Shown here: positions 17,398 to 26,741 of the stretch, piece after piece
How the letters are laid out: each line of letters begins with the position of its first letter
How positions within the stretch are numbered: position 1 is the stretch's first letter
Assembly: GCA_022824305.1 (NCBI GenBank)
Contig: JAJEAD010000058.1
Span: forward strand, 1 to 56,587
Reading direction: 5' to 3'
DNA from: Gammaproteobacteria bacterium
GTDB lineage: Bacteria; Pseudomonadota; Gammaproteobacteria; HK1
Length of the DNA stretch: 56,587 nucleotides
Notes under the pieces: generated by a model
Told to the model about the DNA's origin: nothing
Database searches by the model: none
The model's input: only the letters and a program-made list of their open reading frames with translations
Program-made: the position numbers and the translations under genes

Positions 17398-17565
17398 ACC
17401 TTCCGCGTCCGGCCGACCGGCGGGGAGCGTTCACGCCAACGCCACCGGCGCGTCCCCGCGGTGGAAGAGCCTCGCGCACCGGACACGGCCGCCGCACGCG
17501 CGACGCCCCGGCGGACCGGGCCTCGCGCCCATCGAGAGAATGCCGAAGGGTCCCGGCTTCTCCGC

Positions 17566-17991
17566 TCAGGCCTTCTCGCGCCGTACCCAGCGGCTGGTCG
17601 CGCTCACGTCCTCGATGCTTCTTCCGGACTCCTTCCATTCCTTGAAGCCGCCTTCGAGGTGGGCGACGTCGCGGAATCCCATGTCGAGGAGCGCGCGTGC
17701 GGCGAGGGCGGAGCGGGCGCCCCCCGCGCAGAAGAGCACGGTGCGGCGCCCTTCTTCGAACCAGTCCCGGTAGTAGGGACTCTTCGGGTCCGCCCAGAAC
17801 TCGAGCATGCCCCGGGGCGCGTGCTTCGCCCCGGGGATTGTCCCGAGGTCGACCCGTTCCTGGATCTCGCGGATGTCGAGGAGCAGCAGCCCCGCATCCG
17901 TCTCCATCTCCGCCTCGAGCTCGGCGCAGCCGAGATTCTGAAGGCCCTTCTTGATTGCCTCGACTTCCGCGAGAATGTTCTTGATGGCCAT
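17566..17991 (-). CDS. Rhodanese-domain sulfurtransferase
   Basis: This is a 141-residue protein. The rhodanese domain covers most of it: LLLLDIREIQERVDLGTIPG, then the active-site loop VLFCAGGARSALAA with the catalytic Cys, and GFKEWKESG at the end. Such single-domain proteins carry persulfide sulfur in the cytoplasm. The ATG at 17991 follows a clear AGGAGG site. It is divergent from the DUF523 gene, so both may use the 115-bp gap. Confidence 0.93.
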   Translation of the reverse strand: MAIKNILAEVEAIKKGLQNLGCAELEAEMETDAGLLLLDIREIQERVDLGTIPGAKHAPRGMLEFWADPKSPYYRDWFEEGRRTVLFCAGGARSALAARALLDMGFRDVAHLEGGFKEWKESGRSIEDVSATSRWVRREKA

Positions 17992-18106
17992 TCGTCCTCC
18001 TGACAAGGACCTGCCGCACACTCAGGCCGACGATGGTACAGGACGCGTGTCGCTCCGGTGTGAGCAACGGCGCGCAGCGCCACCGAAGGAAGAGGCTCGT
18101 GCGCAC

Positions 18107-19129
18107 TTGAAGACGAATCGAGCCAATGCCGGCAAGGGGCCCGCGCCGGCGTCGGGCGGAGCGGGGCAGGCGGTAGCCGGGGGAGAACGCATCCGCATCG
18201 GCATCAGCAGTTGCCTGCTCGGCGCCGCGGTGCGCTACGACGGCGGCCACAAGCGGGACGCCTACATCACCGGCACCCTCGCGCGCTGCTTCGAGTTCGT
18301 CCCGGTGTGCCCGGAGGTGGCGATCGGGCTCGGCACGCCCCGGCCGCCCATCCGGCTCGTGCACACCGACGAAGGGGTCCGGGTGCGCGACAAGGACGAC
18401 GGCAGCCGTGACGTCACCGACGCGCTGCGCGACTTCGCCCGCGCCACCGCGTCGCGCCTCGGGGGCGGGATCAGCGGCTACATCTTCAAGCGCGCGTCGC
18501 CGAGCTGCGGCATGGAGCGGGTGAAGGTGTACGACCCGCAGGGGCGGCCGGGGCGGCGGAGCGCCGGCGCCTACGCGGGAGCCCTCATGGCCGCGCTGCC
18601 CCTGCTGCCCTGCGAGGAGGAGGGGCGCCTCGGGGACCCGGATCTCCGCGAGAACTTCATCGAGCGCGTCTTCGTCTTCCATCGCTGGCAGAGGCTGCTC
18701 GGGGCGGGCCTCACGCCCGCGAAGCTCGTCGCCTTCCACACCGCGCACAAGTTCCTCGTGCTCGCCCACAACCAGGCCGCCTACCGGCGCCTCGGGCGCC
18801 TCGTCGCCCGGGCCGGCGAGCCGGGCCTCGACGGGCTCGCCGCCGAGTACGCGCGGGAGCTGATGGCGGCGCTCCGGCGGCGCGCGACCCCGGGCCGCCA
18901 CGCCAACGTGCTCGAGCACCTCTTCGGGTTCGTGAGCCGGCACCTCGACGCCGGCGACCGCGCGGAGATGGTCGGGATCCTGGCCGACTACCGGGCCGGG
19001 CTCCTCCCCCGCGTGGTCCCCCTCACTCTGCTCAGGCACCACTTCCGGCGTCACCCGAACCCCTACGTTGCGGGGCAGGTCTACCTCGAACCGCACCCGA
19101 AGGAGCTGCTGCTGCGCCACGCGGGCTGA
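18107..19129 (+). CDS. DUF523-DUF1722 fusion protein (YbgA-type)
   Basis: This 340-residue protein has two domains. DUF523 at about residues 25-170 has Cys motifs in GISSCLLGAAVRYDGGHK, FVPVCPEVAIGLGTPR and RASPSCGM, suggesting a metal cluster. DUF1722 (YbgA) at about residues 190-335 is helical, with VFHRWQRLL, FHTAHKFLVLAHNQAAY and the late HPNPYVAGQVYLEPHP. The same fusion is common in proteobacteria, sometimes near photolyase or sulfur genes, and its function is unsettled. The TTG at 18107 (after GGAAGAGG) is chosen; an in-frame ATG at 17951 overlaps the opposite rhodanese gene and is unlikely. Confidence 0.88.
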   Translation: MKTNRANAGKGPAPASGGAGQAVAGGERIRIGISSCLLGAAVRYDGGHKRDAYITGTLARCFEFVPVCPEVAIGLGTPRPPIRLVHTDEGVRVRDKDDGSRDVTDALRDFARATASRLGGGISGYIFKRASPSCGMERVKVYDPQGRPGRRSAGAYAGALMAALPLLPCEEEGRLGDPDLRENFIERVFVFHRWQRLLGAGLTPAKLVAFHTAHKFLVLAHNQAAYRRLGRLVARAGEPGLDGLAAEYARELMAALRRRATPGRHANVLEHLFGFVSRHLDAGDRAEMVGILADYRAGLLPRVVPLTLLRHHFRRHPNPYVAGQVYLEPHPKELLLRHAG

Positions 19130-19232
19130 AGCGTCCCTCGCCGCAACGGGGCGCGGGAGCCGGCACGAGGTCCCGTGCGTGACGGCGAGTGAGTGGCCGG
19201 AGGGCAGCCCCCGGGGGCGTCCCGGGCGCGCT

Positions 19233-21638
19233 TCAGCGCGAGAGGTTGCCGAGATAGCCCGACCGGCTCTGCATGAGGCTCATGACCTGGAGCGGCTGGT
19301 CGGCGACGACGTACAACTGCCACTTGCCCTCGCCGTCTCCCAGACTGCCCAGCAGATCGCCGTCCCCCTGCTCGATCTGCTGCGCGCTCAGCGTGCGCGC
19401 CGCTCCGGCCGGCAGGTTGAGGGCCAGGGCTTCCCCCGGCGGCGGCATGCCCCGAGCATCGAATCCCGTGATCACGATGCCGGCAGGCTCGCTCGAGAGG
19501 TTGATCAGCCGCAGCGAGCTCGCGAACGAGAGATTGCTCGCAGGGTTGAAGAGGGGCACGCGGTAGATCATCGTCCCGGAGGCGCTCTCCTCCTCCACCA
19601 CGTCGTGCACGCTGCTCAGGAATCCGTCCCCCCGGACGTACGCCCGCGCCTCGATGTCCAGGTAGGTGCGTAGCTCCAGCCGCCAGTCGCCGCTGCCCTC
19701 ACCCACCCCGCCGGAGAGGCCCCTCGAGGGGTTTCCCCGTTCCAGATCCCGAGAGCTGAAGCTCGTCGGCACTCCCGCTCCCAGCAACAGGGAGACCGGT
19801 CCGAAACGCCGGCCGGAGTCGTCGATGGCGTGAATTTCCACGCTGCCGTTGCGATGCGATCGGTTGACGATCCGGACAGAGCCCTGCTGCCGGAGGTTGG
19901 ACGCCGCCGGAACCAGCGGAAGGAGGTGCTCGGTAGGGGACTGCGCGTCGACGTGCAGGGTGTAGGGCCCCGTCGTCCCGGTGTCGGCGCCGCTCACTTC
20001 GATGTGCCAGGTCCCCGCCGGCGCCTCGAGGACGAGGATCTCGAAGTTCGAGCCCGTTCCGCTGTCGTCGTCCTCGCGGCTGAAGTCACCGCCGGCGACG
20101 CTCAGCCTCCCGTAGGTGTCGGTCGGGCCGGTGGTGCGCACCCGCAGCGCATCTTCCGCGGCCAGGTCGATGCGGAACCAGTCCGAGTCGCCGTTTCGTT
20201 CGAGGATCCCTCCGGTGGACGAATGCGCCGGCACCACGCTTGCCGCGGCCGGGGAGTCGCCGTGATCGTCATCGGCCGGCAGCGGCAACGCGGAGTCGAG
20301 CCAGCGGCTCGCCTGGGGAAGGAAGTCCCCGAAGGGTCCGTAGTAGTCGGTGACGTGGGGACCGCAGTCCGGGCCATGGGAGAGTGCTCCGACCAGATAT
20401 CCTCCGTTGCGGAGAAAGAGGCCGGACCCGCTGCTGCCGCCCTCCGTGCCCCCTTCGCTCCACGTCACCGGGATGGCGTTGGTCACCGGACCGGAGTCGA
20501 GGTTGTCCGCCGTGGTGCCGGCGGAGAACTTCTTGAGCTCTCCCGCCGGATGGTGGATCCCGTATGCGTCGGCCGGGTGGGCGATGGGCAGCGCGCTCCA
20601 CCCCGAGAACTTCAGTCCTCCGGGCGGCGCTTCCCTGAGGCGCAGCAGCGCCAGATCGTAACGGGAGCTGGCGGTCAGCAGATCGGCGCCGCCGGAGGTC
20701 CGGGAGAAGCGGCGGTCCTCGGCGCTGCCCCCGCAGGTCGCCCGCTGATAGAACCACCAGGCCTCCACCGAGCGGGCGACGCTTCCCGTCGGTACGCAGT
20801 GCCGCGCCGTCAGGAAGTAGGGAACGAAGGTAGCCGGAACCTTGTCGTTCAGCAGGGTCCCGGAGCACCCCAGGCTCAGGTCACCGAGTTCAAAGCGGAT
20901 CAGCGCCACCGCGTCCTCCAGATCATCCTGAGTGCTCCCGGCGCGGCACTGGACGTCGATGTGGAGATCGGGACACTCGAGCTGCTTGGGGGCGAGGCGA
21001 GAGGGCTCGATCGAACGGAAGTCGTGGGCGATCTCGTCCACGTGGAACGAGAAGGCGGAGCGCGCCTTCTCCGAAGGCAGGGCGATCTCGATCCCGATGG
21101 TGTCGCCCTCCACCGTGGGCGACCACAGGGTCTGGATCTCGCCGCCCTCGAGGTGGAAGTCCTCCCGGGTGATCGGAGCGAAACCCTCATCCGACTCGAA
21201 GCCGAAGAAGCGGATCTCGCCGCCCGCGATCAGCTCCGCGCGGATGCCGGCCCTCACCGACTTCGCCCCCGGCGAGGTGACGGTCAGCGAGCTGACGAAG
21301 GACCCGTCCGCGTGCCGGGTCCAGTCGAGCTGCGGCGAGAGGTCGCCTTCGAACTCGTCCGGCATGTCGCGGTGAAAGCCGACGACCGTACGCCGTTTCC
21401 CGCCCCTGGCCGCCGCCGCCCGCTCCTTCGACGAATCCGGGGGCGGCAGGACGATGCGAAGGCCGACGGGAGCGATCGAGTAGTCGAGCTTCAGCCCGTG
21501 CCTCTTGTCCGAGACGGCGCCCGGCGCCAGCGGACTGATCGCGGCGGCGTTGCGTCCGGGGTCCGGGGTGATCACGGGGTCCGCGCCGGCGTGGTGCGCG
21601 AACAGGGCGGCCACGAAGGCGCACGCCCAGCCGGCCAT
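19233..21638 (-). CDS. Exported trypsin-like serine protease A with PPC and C-terminal twin module
   Basis: This is an 801-residue protein. A signal peptide (about residues 1-19) is followed by a propeptide-like region (about 45-210), shared with protease B at 28193-30655. The trypsin-like domain (about 240-450) has a full triad: His280 (LTARHC), Asp328 (SRYDLALL) and Ser403 (EGGSSGSG). It resembles lysyl-endopeptidase-type enzymes. A PPC (bacterial pre-peptidase C-terminal) beta domain follows (about 455-565; GDSDWFRIDL, DDDSGTGS). Residues 572-801 form the twin-half module found in three other proteases here, ending SGYLGNLSR. The ATG at 21638 is used; a GTG two codons earlier is possible. 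Probably a T2SS substrate. Confidence 0.88.
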   Translation of the reverse strand: MAGWACAFVAALFAHHAGADPVITPDPGRNAAAISPLAPGAVSDKRHGLKLDYSIAPVGLRIVLPPPDSSKERAAAARGGKRRTVVGFHRDMPDEFEGDLSPQLDWTRHADGSFVSSLTVTSPGAKSVRAGIRAELIAGGEIRFFGFESDEGFAPITREDFHLEGGEIQTLWSPTVEGDTIGIEIALPSEKARSAFSFHVDEIAHDFRSIEPSRLAPKQLECPDLHIDVQCRAGSTQDDLEDAVALIRFELGDLSLGCSGTLLNDKVPATFVPYFLTARHCVPTGSVARSVEAWWFYQRATCGGSAEDRRFSRTSGGADLLTASSRYDLALLRLREAPPGGLKFSGWSALPIAHPADAYGIHHPAGELKKFSAGTTADNLDSGPVTNAIPVTWSEGGTEGGSSGSGLFLRNGGYLVGALSHGPDCGPHVTDYYGPFGDFLPQASRWLDSALPLPADDDHGDSPAAASVVPAHSSTGGILERNGDSDWFRIDLAAEDALRVRTTGPTDTYGRLSVAGGDFSREDDDSGTGSNFEILVLEAPAGTWHIEVSGADTGTTGPYTLHVDAQSPTEHLLPLVPAASNLRQQGSVRIVNRSHRNGSVEIHAIDDSGRRFGPVSLLLGAGVPTSFSSRDLERGNPSRGLSGGVGEGSGDWRLELRTYLDIEARAYVRGDGFLSSVHDVVEEESASGTMIYRVPLFNPASNLSFASSLRLINLSSEPAGIVITGFDARGMPPPGEALALNLPAGAARTLSAQQIEQGDGDLLGSLGDGEGKWQLYVVADQPLQVMSLMQSRSGYLGNLSR

Positions 21639-21744
21639 GCGCACCGGGCCGGATCCGGGCACCGCCTCCGGCCCGGTCCTTGCGAAGGGACGGAGCACCT
21701 GGTCGCGGCGAACTCGGGGCGTCCGCCGGCCCCGGAGGCCCCGC

Positions 21745-22269
21745 CTACTCTCCCGCATTGCCGCTCTCCAGCCTCGGACTGCTCGTAGAAGCACCGTGCG
21801 AGGGCATTCCCGACGGGCATCCGCTCCCGGTGGCGGACTGGCCGTGCAGCTTGCTTTCTCCCGCCTGCCCGGCGGCCGCGCAGTTGGGCACCTGGCCGCT
21901 CACCGCCTCGCGCGGCGCCGCTGTGCTGCCGGACGTCGTGCTCCACTCCATGCCGAGCACGCACTCTCCTCGATAGTAGGCCCAGCTCTCGCACTTCCGT
22001 CCGCTCTGCCGGTCGACGCAGAGATAGCGTTCGGGGACGCCGCTCGCGTTGTAGACGGCAATGAGATCGAACCCGTCGTCGACGCACCTCCGGACGGAAA
22101 CGTCGGGCAACGGGGCAACCACCCGGGGCTGGGTCGAGACGGCGGGCTGGGTCACGAGAATGGGCCGGTTCGAGACGACGTCCACGCAGGCGCCGGCCAG
22201 CAGGGCGAGCCCCAGCCCCAGGGCGGGGAAGAGCAGTCTCCGGGTGCGCCGCTCGCTCGTGCCGTTCAT
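21745..22269 (-). CDS. Small lipoprotein, coupled to papain-like protease gene
   Basis: This 174-residue protein has a lipoprotein signal (basic RRTRR, hydrophobic LLFPALGLGLALLAGAC, Cys28 for lipidation). The following domain has paired cysteines in VRRCVDDGFD, RYLCVDR, RKCESWAYYRGECVLGMEW, which suggests disulfides outside the inner membrane. The tail is Ser/Gly-rich and probably disordered. Its ATG overlaps the stop of the papain-like protease in an ATGA, so the two are translated together. It may hold or help mature the protease at the membrane, which is inference. No family recognised. Confidence 0.75.
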   Translation of the reverse strand: MNGTSERRTRRLLFPALGLGLALLAGACVDVVSNRPILVTQPAVSTQPRVVAPLPDVSVRRCVDDGFDLIAVYNASGVPERYLCVDRQSGRKCESWAYYRGECVLGMEWSTTSGSTAAPREAVSGQVPNCAAAGQAGESKLHGQSATGSGCPSGMPSHGASTSSPRLESGNAGE

Positions 22270-25200
22270 GGCATGTTCACCACGCCGACCCGCGGGAAGA
22301 AGCGGATGTCCTCGGACTGGTTGGTCTTCTCGTAGGCGCCGCCGCCTTCCTTGGCGCCCGTCTTGGGTTGTCCGACGGTCGCCGCGGGAGGCAGGGACCG
22401 GGGCTCCTCGTCGAGGAATACGAGCTGCCGGGAGCCGTCGTCGTGGTCGATGAGCGCCACCTTGCGCGTCAACCGGCCGGGCAGCACCTTGCCGTTGAAG
22501 GTGGACTGCCAGGTCGAGCCCTTCGGGGCGTTCCCGGTCGTCGCCTCTCCTATGTCTCCCGACTGCTTCCGCCCCTCCTGCGCCGAACGACGGATCGTGA
22601 CCCGGCCTCTTCCTACGGAAACGTTGTTCCATTCGTTGCTCTCCCGAACCTGGTCGAGGTCGTCGACCCACAGGGACATGTAGTACGTGCCGCTGCGGAC
22701 GTTGTTGCCGAACTGGGATCTGAAGATGTTGAAGTACGCCGGATTGCCCGAGTCGCGGTAGAGCGCGCCTCCCGGCGCAAGCCGGTGGGTGGCGTCTTCG
22801 TAGAACAGGAAGTACGTCCGGCTTTGGGGATCGGCGGGATCGAGCCTGGTGTGCAGGACCAGGTTGATGTCCCATGTCGTCGAGGTGATGGTCGCGGCTC
22901 CCGGATTGGTGACGCGGTAGTGCAGTTCTCCACTTCCGGTGAATCTGCCCCACTGGGCCCACCAGCTCTCGACGGCGATGTCGGGCAGGGTGAAGCGGAA
23001 GCGCACCTGGTTGTTGCCGTAGAGGACATTGTCGGTCTCGTCGCACTCCCTCACCTCGTTGACGTCGTCCACCCACATCGCCATGTAGTAGGTGCCCGCG
23101 GGGATGGTTTCCGGAAAGCGGAAGCTGAGCGGATTGCTCTCGTCGCGGACCGCCGACCACCCGGGCCGGAGGGTGAAGGGGATTTCCTCGTAGGTCACCC
23201 AGTAGTCCGAAGCATCCGCCCTGCGGTCTCTCGAGAGGATGAGGTTGACGTCCACTCCGGCCGGGGCGGGAGCGGAACCGGTGTTCTGCACCTCGTAGGT
23301 CCACGTTCCCGTGCCCCCGGGCCGCTCGTAGTACTGGGTGGTCCAGGACGTGGCCACGAGGTTGGGCCGGTAGTCGCCGCGCCCGCAAGGGGGCGGCGTG
23401 GGCGGGGGAGGCCGCCCGCGATCGTCGTTGGGACCGTCGACGAGCAGGTACGCGTACGCGTTGAAGCGGCTGTCGGAGTAGATGGAGTAGGGCAGCCAGA
23501 AATAGCCGCGGTCGCCCCAGCCCGTGCCCCAGGAGTTGATGACCTTGAAGGCGCCGCCGAATCGATCGTCGTCGTATCCGACGATGGTCACGGCGTGGCC
23601 TCCGGCGGACGCGCCCCGAAGGTCGTTGTACACCGATGCGCTCCCGGAGAGCGAGAAGAAGCTCTCGTAGACGGGCATGCCGATCACGACCGGGTGACGA
23701 TTGGCGATCGCCCCCTTCATGTGCTGAATGGAGCGCACGCTCCGCTTGCTCAGCGCCTTGAAGCGCGCCGCCTCCTGCTCGGCCTGGCGGCTCGGCCTCG
23801 CCCGATAGTCGTGCTCGTTGTAGGGCATGGTGGACAGGGTGGCCGCTCCCTTGCTGATGATGAGGTCCAGGGCATCGCTGATGCGGGATCCGCAGTCGTA
23901 GGGATCCCGCTGGTTGTTGCAGGGGCCGGGAACCTTCACCTGGTTGTAGATCCACGCGGGACTGAACGTGGTGCCGGGCGAGAATGCCCAGCCTTCCTCG
24001 ACGCGTTCGTGGTAGGACTTGAGCGCATAGCTCGTCGCCCACGCGGTGCAACTGCCCTGCCGGCCCTGGTTGCCGGGCACGGGAAAACTCCCCGACAGGT
24101 CCACGGACCGCGGAATGCGGGTGGTGTCGAAGTAGTCGAGGTCGATCTCGCCGTAGTCGAAGGGATCTTCGGGGACGTCGCCCAGGTCTCCCGGGGACCC
24201 CTCTTCGATGGTGACGATCACCCGCGCCTGCTCGCTGAAGCGCGTTCCGTCGGTCACCGCGTACGGAATCTCGACGCGGTCGCGGTCGCCGGGCTCCAGC
24301 TCGGCGAAGAGCCGCCCGGTATCGGCCAGCACGAAGGCGTCCCGGTAGCCCGGGCCGGTGCTCGGACCATCGAGCACGTACATCAGCGTGTCGCCGTCGG
24401 AGTCGGTGCCGATGAGCCGGGCTTCGATGTAGGGGGTGGAGGCATCGCTGGACAGCGAAACGTCGTGGGCGACGGGAGCGGAGCCCGGGTACTCCGGCTC
24501 CATCGAGGTGCCGGAGAGGTTCGTGAGGTGTCGGGAGCGGGTCTCCATCAGGCTCATCACGTAGAGGGGAGCGCGAGCGCTGACGAAGAGCTGCCACTTG
24601 CCGCGTCCCTGTCGGAAGCGGCCCGACAGGCCGGCGGCCCCGTCCTCGAGCTGCCGGGCGGTCAGCGTGCGGGCCGCCCCCGCCTGCAGCCGGAGGCTTG
24701 CCTGGCCGCCCGGCGGAGGATTCCCGTCGGCGTCCAGCCCTTCGATCGTGACGTCGACGGCCCGGTCTCCGGGGTTGACCAGGCGCAGCCAGCTCACGAG
24801 CGAGCGATTGCTTCCGGGGTTGAAGATCGGCACGCGGTAGCGCATGGACGAGCCTTCCGCCCGCGCCACCTCGTGCACGCTGGTGAGAAAGCCGTCGGAG
24901 GTACGGACGTAGGCGAGCGGCTCGATGTCCAGGGTCGTCTCCAGCTCCAGGCGCCAGTTGCCGGTGCCGTTCCCCACGCCCCGGGCGAGACCCACCCCTG
25001 GGTTCCCCCGTTCGAGGTCCCGGGAGTTGAACTGCACCGCCCCCTTCGCGTCCACCGTCAGGACGACCGGCCCGAAGCGCTCTCCGGTGTCGTCGATGGC
25101 CTCGATGCTCACGGACCCGGCGCGCTCGGAGCGGTTGATGATCCGCACGAAGCCCTGCTGCCCGGTGGTGGAGTCCGGCAGCATCAGCGGGATGGTCCGC

Positions 25201-26018
25201 TGGCCGGGCGCCACCCCGCGCGAGAGATTGGTGAGGTGCCCCGAGCGGGTCTCCATCAGGCCCATGACCCGGAGCGGGACGTCCGAGGAGACGCTGAGCT
25301 GCCACTTGCCCTGTCCCCGCCCGAAGCGCCCGGCGAGACCGGCGCCTCCGCTCTCGAGCTGCCGCGCGGTGACCCGACGCGCCGTCCCGGCCGCCAGGGT
25401 CAGGCGCACGTCGCCCCCCGGGGCCGCGTTGCCCCGGGCGTCCAGCCCGCTTATCACCACGTTCGCGCTGCGGGCGCCGGGATTGACGAGACGCAGCCAG
25501 CTCGACAGCGACAGATTGCTTCCGGGATTGAAGAGCGGCACCCGGTAGCGCAGGGGCGCCACCTCGGACGCGACTTCGTGCATGCTGGTGAGGAAGCCGT
25601 CCGAAGTGCGGATGTAGGCGAGAGGCTCGATGTCCAGGGTCGACTCGAGCTCCAGGCGCCAGTTCCCGTCGCCGTCCCCGACGCCTGCGGAAAGACCGAT
25701 ACCGTCGTTTCCTCGTTCCAGGTCCCGGGAGTTGAACTGCACCGCCTCCCGGGCGTCGAGGCTCAGAAGGACGGGTCCGAAGCGCCGGCCCTCGTCGTCG
25801 ACGGCGCTGATGTCGACCGTCCCCCCGCGGCGGGAGTGGTTGATGATCCGGACGAAACCCTCCTGGCGCAGGTTCTCCGCGGACATCACCAGCGGAAGGT
25901 CGTGCCGGACCTGGGCGGAAGCCGGCCCGCTCACCATCACCAGGAAGGCGGCGGCGATCCACGCGGACCCGGTACCGAGGGTCCCACCCTTCGCATGCAG
26001 GGAACGGAGACTGCTCAT
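22266..26018 (-). CDS. Exported papain-like (C1A) cysteine protease with two N-terminal twin modules and CARDB-like domains
   Basis: This is a 1250-residue protein. A signal peptide (to about residue 36) is followed by two tandem copies of the shared module (about 38-266 and 276-502), both ending LTNLS. A cadherin-like acidic linker comes next (about 515-605). The C1A protease domain (about 630-860) has the complete active site: Gln651, Cys657 (NQGRQGSCTAWAT), His808 (GGHAVTIVGYD) and Asn828 (INSWGTGWGDRGYFW). Two CARDB-like beta domains follow (about 880-1130; YYMAMWVDDVNEVRECDETDN and YYMSLWVDDLDQVRESNEW), then a short tail. The start is ATG at 26018. The module is N-terminal here but C-terminal in the other proteases. 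Confidence 0.88.
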   Translation of the reverse strand: MSSLRSLHAKGGTLGTGSAWIAAAFLVMVSGPASAQVRHDLPLVMSAENLRQEGFVRIINHSRRGGTVDISAVDDEGRRFGPVLLSLDAREAVQFNSRDLERGNDGIGLSAGVGDGDGNWRLELESTLDIEPLAYIRTSDGFLTSMHEVASEVAPLRYRVPLFNPGSNLSLSSWLRLVNPGARSANVVISGLDARGNAAPGGDVRLTLAAGTARRVTARQLESGGAGLAGRFGRGQGKWQLSVSSDVPLRVMGLMETRSGHLTNLSRGVAPGQRTIPLMLPDSTTGQQGFVRIINRSERAGSVSIEAIDDTGERFGPVVLTVDAKGAVQFNSRDLERGNPGVGLARGVGNGTGNWRLELETTLDIEPLAYVRTSDGFLTSVHEVARAEGSSMRYRVPIFNPGSNRSLVSWLRLVNPGDRAVDVTIEGLDADGNPPPGGQASLRLQAGAARTLTARQLEDGAAGLSGRFRQGRGKWQLFVSARAPLYVMSLMETRSRHLTNLSGTSMEPEYPGSAPVAHDVSLSSDASTPYIEARLIGTDSDGDTLMYVLDGPSTGPGYRDAFVLADTGRLFAELEPGDRDRVEIPYAVTDGTRFSEQARVIVTIEEGSPGDLGDVPEDPFDYGEIDLDYFDTTRIPRSVDLSGSFPVPGNQGRQGSCTAWATSYALKSYHERVEEGWAFSPGTTFSPAWIYNQVKVPGPCNNQRDPYDCGSRISDALDLIISKGAATLSTMPYNEHDYRARPSRQAEQEAARFKALSKRSVRSIQHMKGAIANRHPVVIGMPVYESFFSLSGSASVYNDLRGASAGGHAVTIVGYDDDRFGGAFKVINSWGTGWGDRGYFWLPYSIYSDSRFNAYAYLLVDGPNDDRGRPPPPTPPPCGRGDYRPNLVATSWTTQYYERPGGTGTWTYEVQNTGSAPAPAGVDVNLILSRDRRADASDYWVTYEEIPFTLRPGWSAVRDESNPLSFRFPETIPAGTYYMAMWVDDVNEVRECDETDNVLYGNNQVRFRFTLPDIAVESWWAQWGRFTGSGELHYRVTNPGAATITSTTWDINLVLHTRLDPADPQSRTYFLFYEDATHRLAPGGALYRDSGNPAYFNIFRSQFGNNVRSGTYYMSLWVDDLDQVRESNEWNNVSVGRGRVTIRRSAQEGRKQSGDIGEATTGNAPKGSTWQSTFNGKVLPGRLTRKVALIDHDDGSRQLVFLDEEPRSLPPAATVGQPKTGAKEGGGAYEKTNQSEDIRFFPRVGVVNMP

Positions 26019-26105
26019 CTTGCTGGTCCCTCCGTGGCGCTCCGGCGAAGAGGCCTCTACGACATTCTGTTCACCTGATGTTCTCGAGAGTCTGCCGACG
26101 GGAGG

Positions 26106-26429
26106 TCAGGGCAGAGGATCGTCAACGGGCAGCTTCCCGTTGCCCTTCGCCTGCTTCCATACCATGCGCAGGGTCTCGTCCTGACGGACGAGGCGGGTAT
26201 CCATCCCGTCGAGGCGCTTGTCCATGCCATCGAGGCGCTTGTCCATCCCGTCGAGGCGGGCGTCCATCCGGTCGAAGCGGGACTCCATCCGGTCGAAGCG
26301 CGGCCCGAACTCCTCCCGGATCTCTTCCCTGACCCTTTGTGCCGCCGCCTCCGCGGCCTCGTGGACGAGGCCCTGCAGCCCCTGCGCGATCATCTCGATG
26401 GGCTTCATCGGGAGTGTCTGAGTGCTCAT
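26106..26429 (-). CDS. Small coiled-coil protein with heptad-like repeats
   Basis: This is a 107-residue protein. After a short N-terminus, residues about 45-85 consist of seven-residue repeats of the form (F/L)D(R/G)M(D/E)xR, for example SRFDRMDARLDGMDKRLDG. This predicts a trimeric or tetrameric coiled coil. The DNA shows matching 21-bp repeats, so the number of units may vary between strains. The middle (AAEAAAQRVREEIREEF) is also helical. There is no membrane segment. The function is unknown. The start is ATG at 26429 after a purine-rich AAGGAGC. Confidence 0.7.
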   Translation of the reverse strand: MSTQTLPMKPIEMIAQGLQGLVHEAAEAAAQRVREEIREEFGPRFDRMESRFDRMDARLDGMDKRLDGMDKRLDGMDTRLVRQDETLRMVWKQAKGNGKLPVDDPLP

Positions 26430-26741
26430 GGTTTCGCTCCTTGAAACGGTGTCCCACGCTCCGGTGGAACCTCACGCATATCGTACCCTGATCCGCGCCC
26501 GGTGGGCCCCCCCGCGCCGCGATCACGCGCAGGTCGGATCCATGTCTTCAAGCGCGGCGGAGGACTGGCCAGCGCCTCTCCGATCCCAATAGACTTCGCC
26601 CGGGCCACGGCGCTATCCCGGCATCGGCCGAAGCTTCACAACTCCGGTCAGGCCGGAGGCCGCAGCCCGCTTGAGCCCGTCGTTTCTCCGTAGATTCCAT
26701 CCTTGTCCGAACACGGATGCGCCGCGACGCAGGATGCGAGC
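26430..26741. other. Divergent intergenic region upstream of serpin
   Basis: This 312-bp gap between the coiled-coil gene and the serpin gene should contain both promoters. No repeat, RNA or further gene is recognised. Confidence 0.35.

Noticed and set aside
22368..26078. A 1236-codon plus-strand open frame opposite the papain-like protease gene
   Set aside because: It is a GC-rich shadow of the minus-strand gene. The translation is low-complexity Arg/Gly/Val/His-rich and has no domain, while the opposite strand has a full protease with modules.
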